Assembly (NCBI GenBank): GCA_903893945.1
Contig: CAITOF010000030.1
Location: 1-58,248, forward strand
DNA from: an uncultured Oxalobacteraceae bacterium
GTDB lineage: Bacteria; Pseudomonadota; Gammaproteobacteria; Burkholderiales; Burkholderiaceae_D
Direction of reading: 5' to 3'
Length of the DNA stretch: 58,248 nt
The position numbers and the translations under genes are program-made. The notes beneath the pieces are model-generated. The model was not told the DNA's origin. It was given only the letters and a program-made list of their open reading frames with translations, and did no database searches. Shown piece by piece: positions 56,469 through 58,248 of the stretch (positions are counted from its first letter, which is position 1; each line of letters starts with the position of its first letter).

Positions 56469-57364
56469 AAAGTTCCAGCCATTTCTGTCAACATGCGGAT
56501 CATTCCTTGCTGCCAGTGTGGCAGGTACAATTGGAAAGCTGTTCTGAATTTCTGCGTATCGAGGCGCGAATTTCTGGGGCGCGCCGCAGGTACCGGGTAA
56601 TCGCTGGTAGGAATCGGGTTTATCGCGCCTTCTTTCACTAATACTGATACGCCATCACGGCGCGCCCGTTCGATAACGAAACAGGCGTAGTCGTACCAGG
56701 TTGTTTCCCCGGAAGCGGCCACGTGATAAACACCACTCAATTCCGGACGCAGACGCAATTGCAGCAGGCAATGTGCTGTCAGGTCAGCCAATAAATCCGC
56801 ACCGGTCGGCGCACCCACCTGGTCGTTGATCACATTGAGCGACTCGCGTGTTTGCGCAAGCCGCAACATGGTTTTAGCAAAATTGTCGCCGCGCGCCGCA
56901 TAAATCCAGCTTGTCCTGAATATCAGATAACGACCGCCTGCGTTCTGAATCGCCACATCCCCTTCGAGCTTGGTTTTGCCGTACACACTTAGTGGCGCAA
57001 CGCGATCTGTTTCTTTCCATGGCGTTGCCCCGCTGCCATCGAACACATAATCTGTTGAATAGTGCACCAGACACGCACCCAATCGCTTCGCTTCCTGCGC
57101 CAACAAGGCCGGCGCCAACGCATTGATTGCATGCGCCACAGCCTGATCTGATTCTGCCTTATCAACGGCTGTATAGGCTGCGGCGTTGACGATCACATCG
57201 GGTGCGATATCACGAATTGTATTGGCAATACCTTCCAGATTGGTAAAATCACCACAAAACTCTTTACTGTCTGCATCGAGCGCGACAAGGTCACCCAGCG
57301 GAACCAGGCTACGCTGTAACTCCCAGCCCAGTTGACCATTTTTTCCGAATAAAAGAATCTTCAC
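56465..57364 (-). CDS. rfbD: dTDP-4-dehydrorhamnose reductase
   Basis: RfbD (RmlD) makes dTDP-L-rhamnose with NAD(P)H in the last step. The 299-residue SDR has [12 protein letters not shown] (5-16), [25 protein letters not shown], and YGKTKLEGD holding the catalytic YxxxK. It overlaps rfbB and rfbA by 4 bp each. Confidence 0.95.
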   Translation of the reverse strand: MKILLFGKNGQLGWELQRSLVPLGDLVALDADSKEFCGDFTNLEGIANTIRDIAPDVIVNAAAYTAVDKAESDQAVAHAINALAPALLAQEAKRLGACLVHYSTDYVFDGSGATPWKETDRVAPLSVYGKTKLEGDVAIQNAGGRYLIFRTSWIYAARGDNFAKTMLRLAQTRESLNVINDQVGAPTGADLLADLTAHCLLQLRLRPELSGVYHVAASGETTWYDYACFVIERARRDGVSVLVKEGAINPIPTSDYPVPAARPRNSRLDTQKFRTAFQLYLPHWQQGMIRMLTEMAGTF

Positions 57365-58248
57365 GCAACTCTCTCGTCATAATTTTTTTCCAGCCAGTCA
57401 CGGTATGCGCCTGATTGAACGTTGGCCACCCACTGTTGGTTGTCGAGGTACCATTCGACTGTTTTACGGATGCCCGATGCAAACGTTTCCGCCGGCTTCC
57501 AGCCCAGTTCGCGTTCCAGCTTGCTGGCATCAATGGCGTATCTTCTGTCGTGCCCAGGACGATCAGGAACATGAGCAATCTGTTCCCGATAGCTTTTACC
57601 ATCCCCACGTGGCCTTGCCTCATCCAGGAGGTCACAAATCGTATGCACGATCTCAATATTCGGTTTTTCATTCCAGCCACCCACGTTATATACCTCACCA
57701 ACCCTACCCGATTCCAGCACGCGACGAATGGCGCTGCAGTGATCCTTTACATAAAGCCAATCACGAATCTGCTGGCCATCACCATAAACGGGCAGCGGTT
57801 TGCCTGTCAAGGCATTCACAATCATGAGCGGTATCAGCTTTTCCGGAAAATGGAACGGGCCGTAATTGTTGGAACAGTTTGTCGTCAACACCGGCAATCC
57901 GTAAGTGTGGTGGTAGGAACGCACCAGATGATCGCTTGCTGCCTTGCTGGCGGAATACGGGCTATTCGGTTCATAACGGTGCATTTCCGTAAACGCCGGA
58001 TCTTTTTTATCCAGCGACCCGTACACCTCGTCAGTAGATACGTGTAAGAACCGGAATTGCTGTTTGCGCCCATTGTCCAGTTTTTCCCAATGCTGGCGTG
58101 CCGCTTCCAAAAGACGGAACGTGCCCACAATATTGGTCTGGATAAAAACGTCAGGACCATGAATGGACCTGTCAACATGACTTTCGGCAGCAAAATTGAC
58201 GACGGCGCGCGGCTGGTATTGTGCGAACAACGTTGCCAGTAAGTAAAC
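57361..58248 (-). CDS. rfbB: dTDP-glucose 4,6-dehydratase, N-terminus cut by window edge
   Basis: RfbB (RmlB) converts dTDP-glucose to the 4-keto-6-deoxy sugar. The 295 visible residues lack the first Rossmann strand, and the frame is open through the last base of the window, so the gene starts beyond it. Visible are [14 protein letters not shown], the catalytic STDEVYGSL (Thr-Asp-Glu), [13 protein letters not shown] (YxxxK), and [15 protein letters not shown]. It would be the first of the four rml genes. An internal TTG at 58230 is not a start. Confidence 0.95.
   Translation of the reverse strand, partial: VYLLATLFAQYQPRAVVNFAAESHVDRSIHGPDVFIQTNIVGTFRLLEAARQHWEKLDNGRKQQFRFLHVSTDEVYGSLDKKDPAFTEMHRYEPNSPYSASKAASDHLVRSYHHTYGLPVLTTNCSNNYGPFHFPEKLIPLMIVNALTGKPLPVYGDGQQIRDWLYVKDHCSAIRRVLESGRVGEVYNVGGWNEKPNIEIVHTICDLLDEARPRGDGKSYREQIAHVPDRPGHDRRYAIDASKLERELGWKPAETFASGIRKTVEWYLDNQQWVANVQSGAYRDWLEKNYDERVA

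Overview
This window looks like chromosome of a free-living or facultatively host-associated Gram-negative betaproteobacterium, most likely Burkholderiales. MraZ, DnaE, RhlE, KatG and the glyoxylate-carboligase block all have the look of that order, and the overall base composition is moderate. The genus cannot be fixed from sequence alone; an Oxalobacteraceae-like genome is a guess. No insertion sequence, prophage, CRISPR array, tRNA or rRNA was seen. The only non-coding RNA gene found is rnpB.

Layout. Bases 1-1110 hold the head of the division/cell-wall cluster: rsmH (cut by the left edge) and mraZ, behind a promoter with four MraZ-type pentamers spaced exactly 10 bp apart. After a 650-bp structured intergenic stretch comes a 504-residue protein with a eukaryotic-type F-box, in DNA visibly poorer in G+C than its surroundings. 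rnpB follows on the minus strand. Bases 3.7-18.4 kb are mostly core or metabolic genes: a thiamine-diphosphate enzyme, an arylamine N-acetyltransferase, a polysaccharide deacetylase, msbA, dnaE, trhO, rhlE and katG. katG has a recognisable OxyR site beside its promoter.

Bases 18.6-28.1 kb form one coherent accessory block around a divergent promoter region. On the left are alpha-E and circularly permuted ATP-grasp genes. On the right are a giant transglutaminase-DUF2126 protein, a fused ATP-grasp/alpha-E protein and a second transglutaminase. So the ATP-grasp/alpha-E pair is present twice, once split and once fused. This family set has been proposed to make and modify peptide-like amide bonds, but its product is unknown.

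Bases 28.2-40 kb hold membrane and signalling genes: a TauE/SafE permease, a degenerate HD-GYP protein, a dihaem cytochrome, a porin with a small phosphate-binding-like protein and a SCO protein, an unusual poly-HAMP chemoreceptor, an Hpt/pseudo-receiver protein and a second chemoreceptor. Bases 40-45.9 kb are a complete glyoxylate-to-phosphoglycerate route (gcl, hyi, glxR, glycerate kinase) with a divergent LysR regulator. Bases 45.9-51.8 kb hold a methyltransferase, a heat-shock-promoted hsp20 with a possible RNA thermometer, a TPR/glycine-rich secreted protein, an M14 peptidase, a small HExxH membrane protein and a VapBC toxin-antitoxin pair with a symmetric operator. The right end, all minus strand, is a surface-polysaccharide operon: rfbB (cut by the right edge), rfbD, rfbA, rfbC and an APS kinase, then a glycosyltransferase, an SDR-type epimerase and a small molybdopterin-fold protein.
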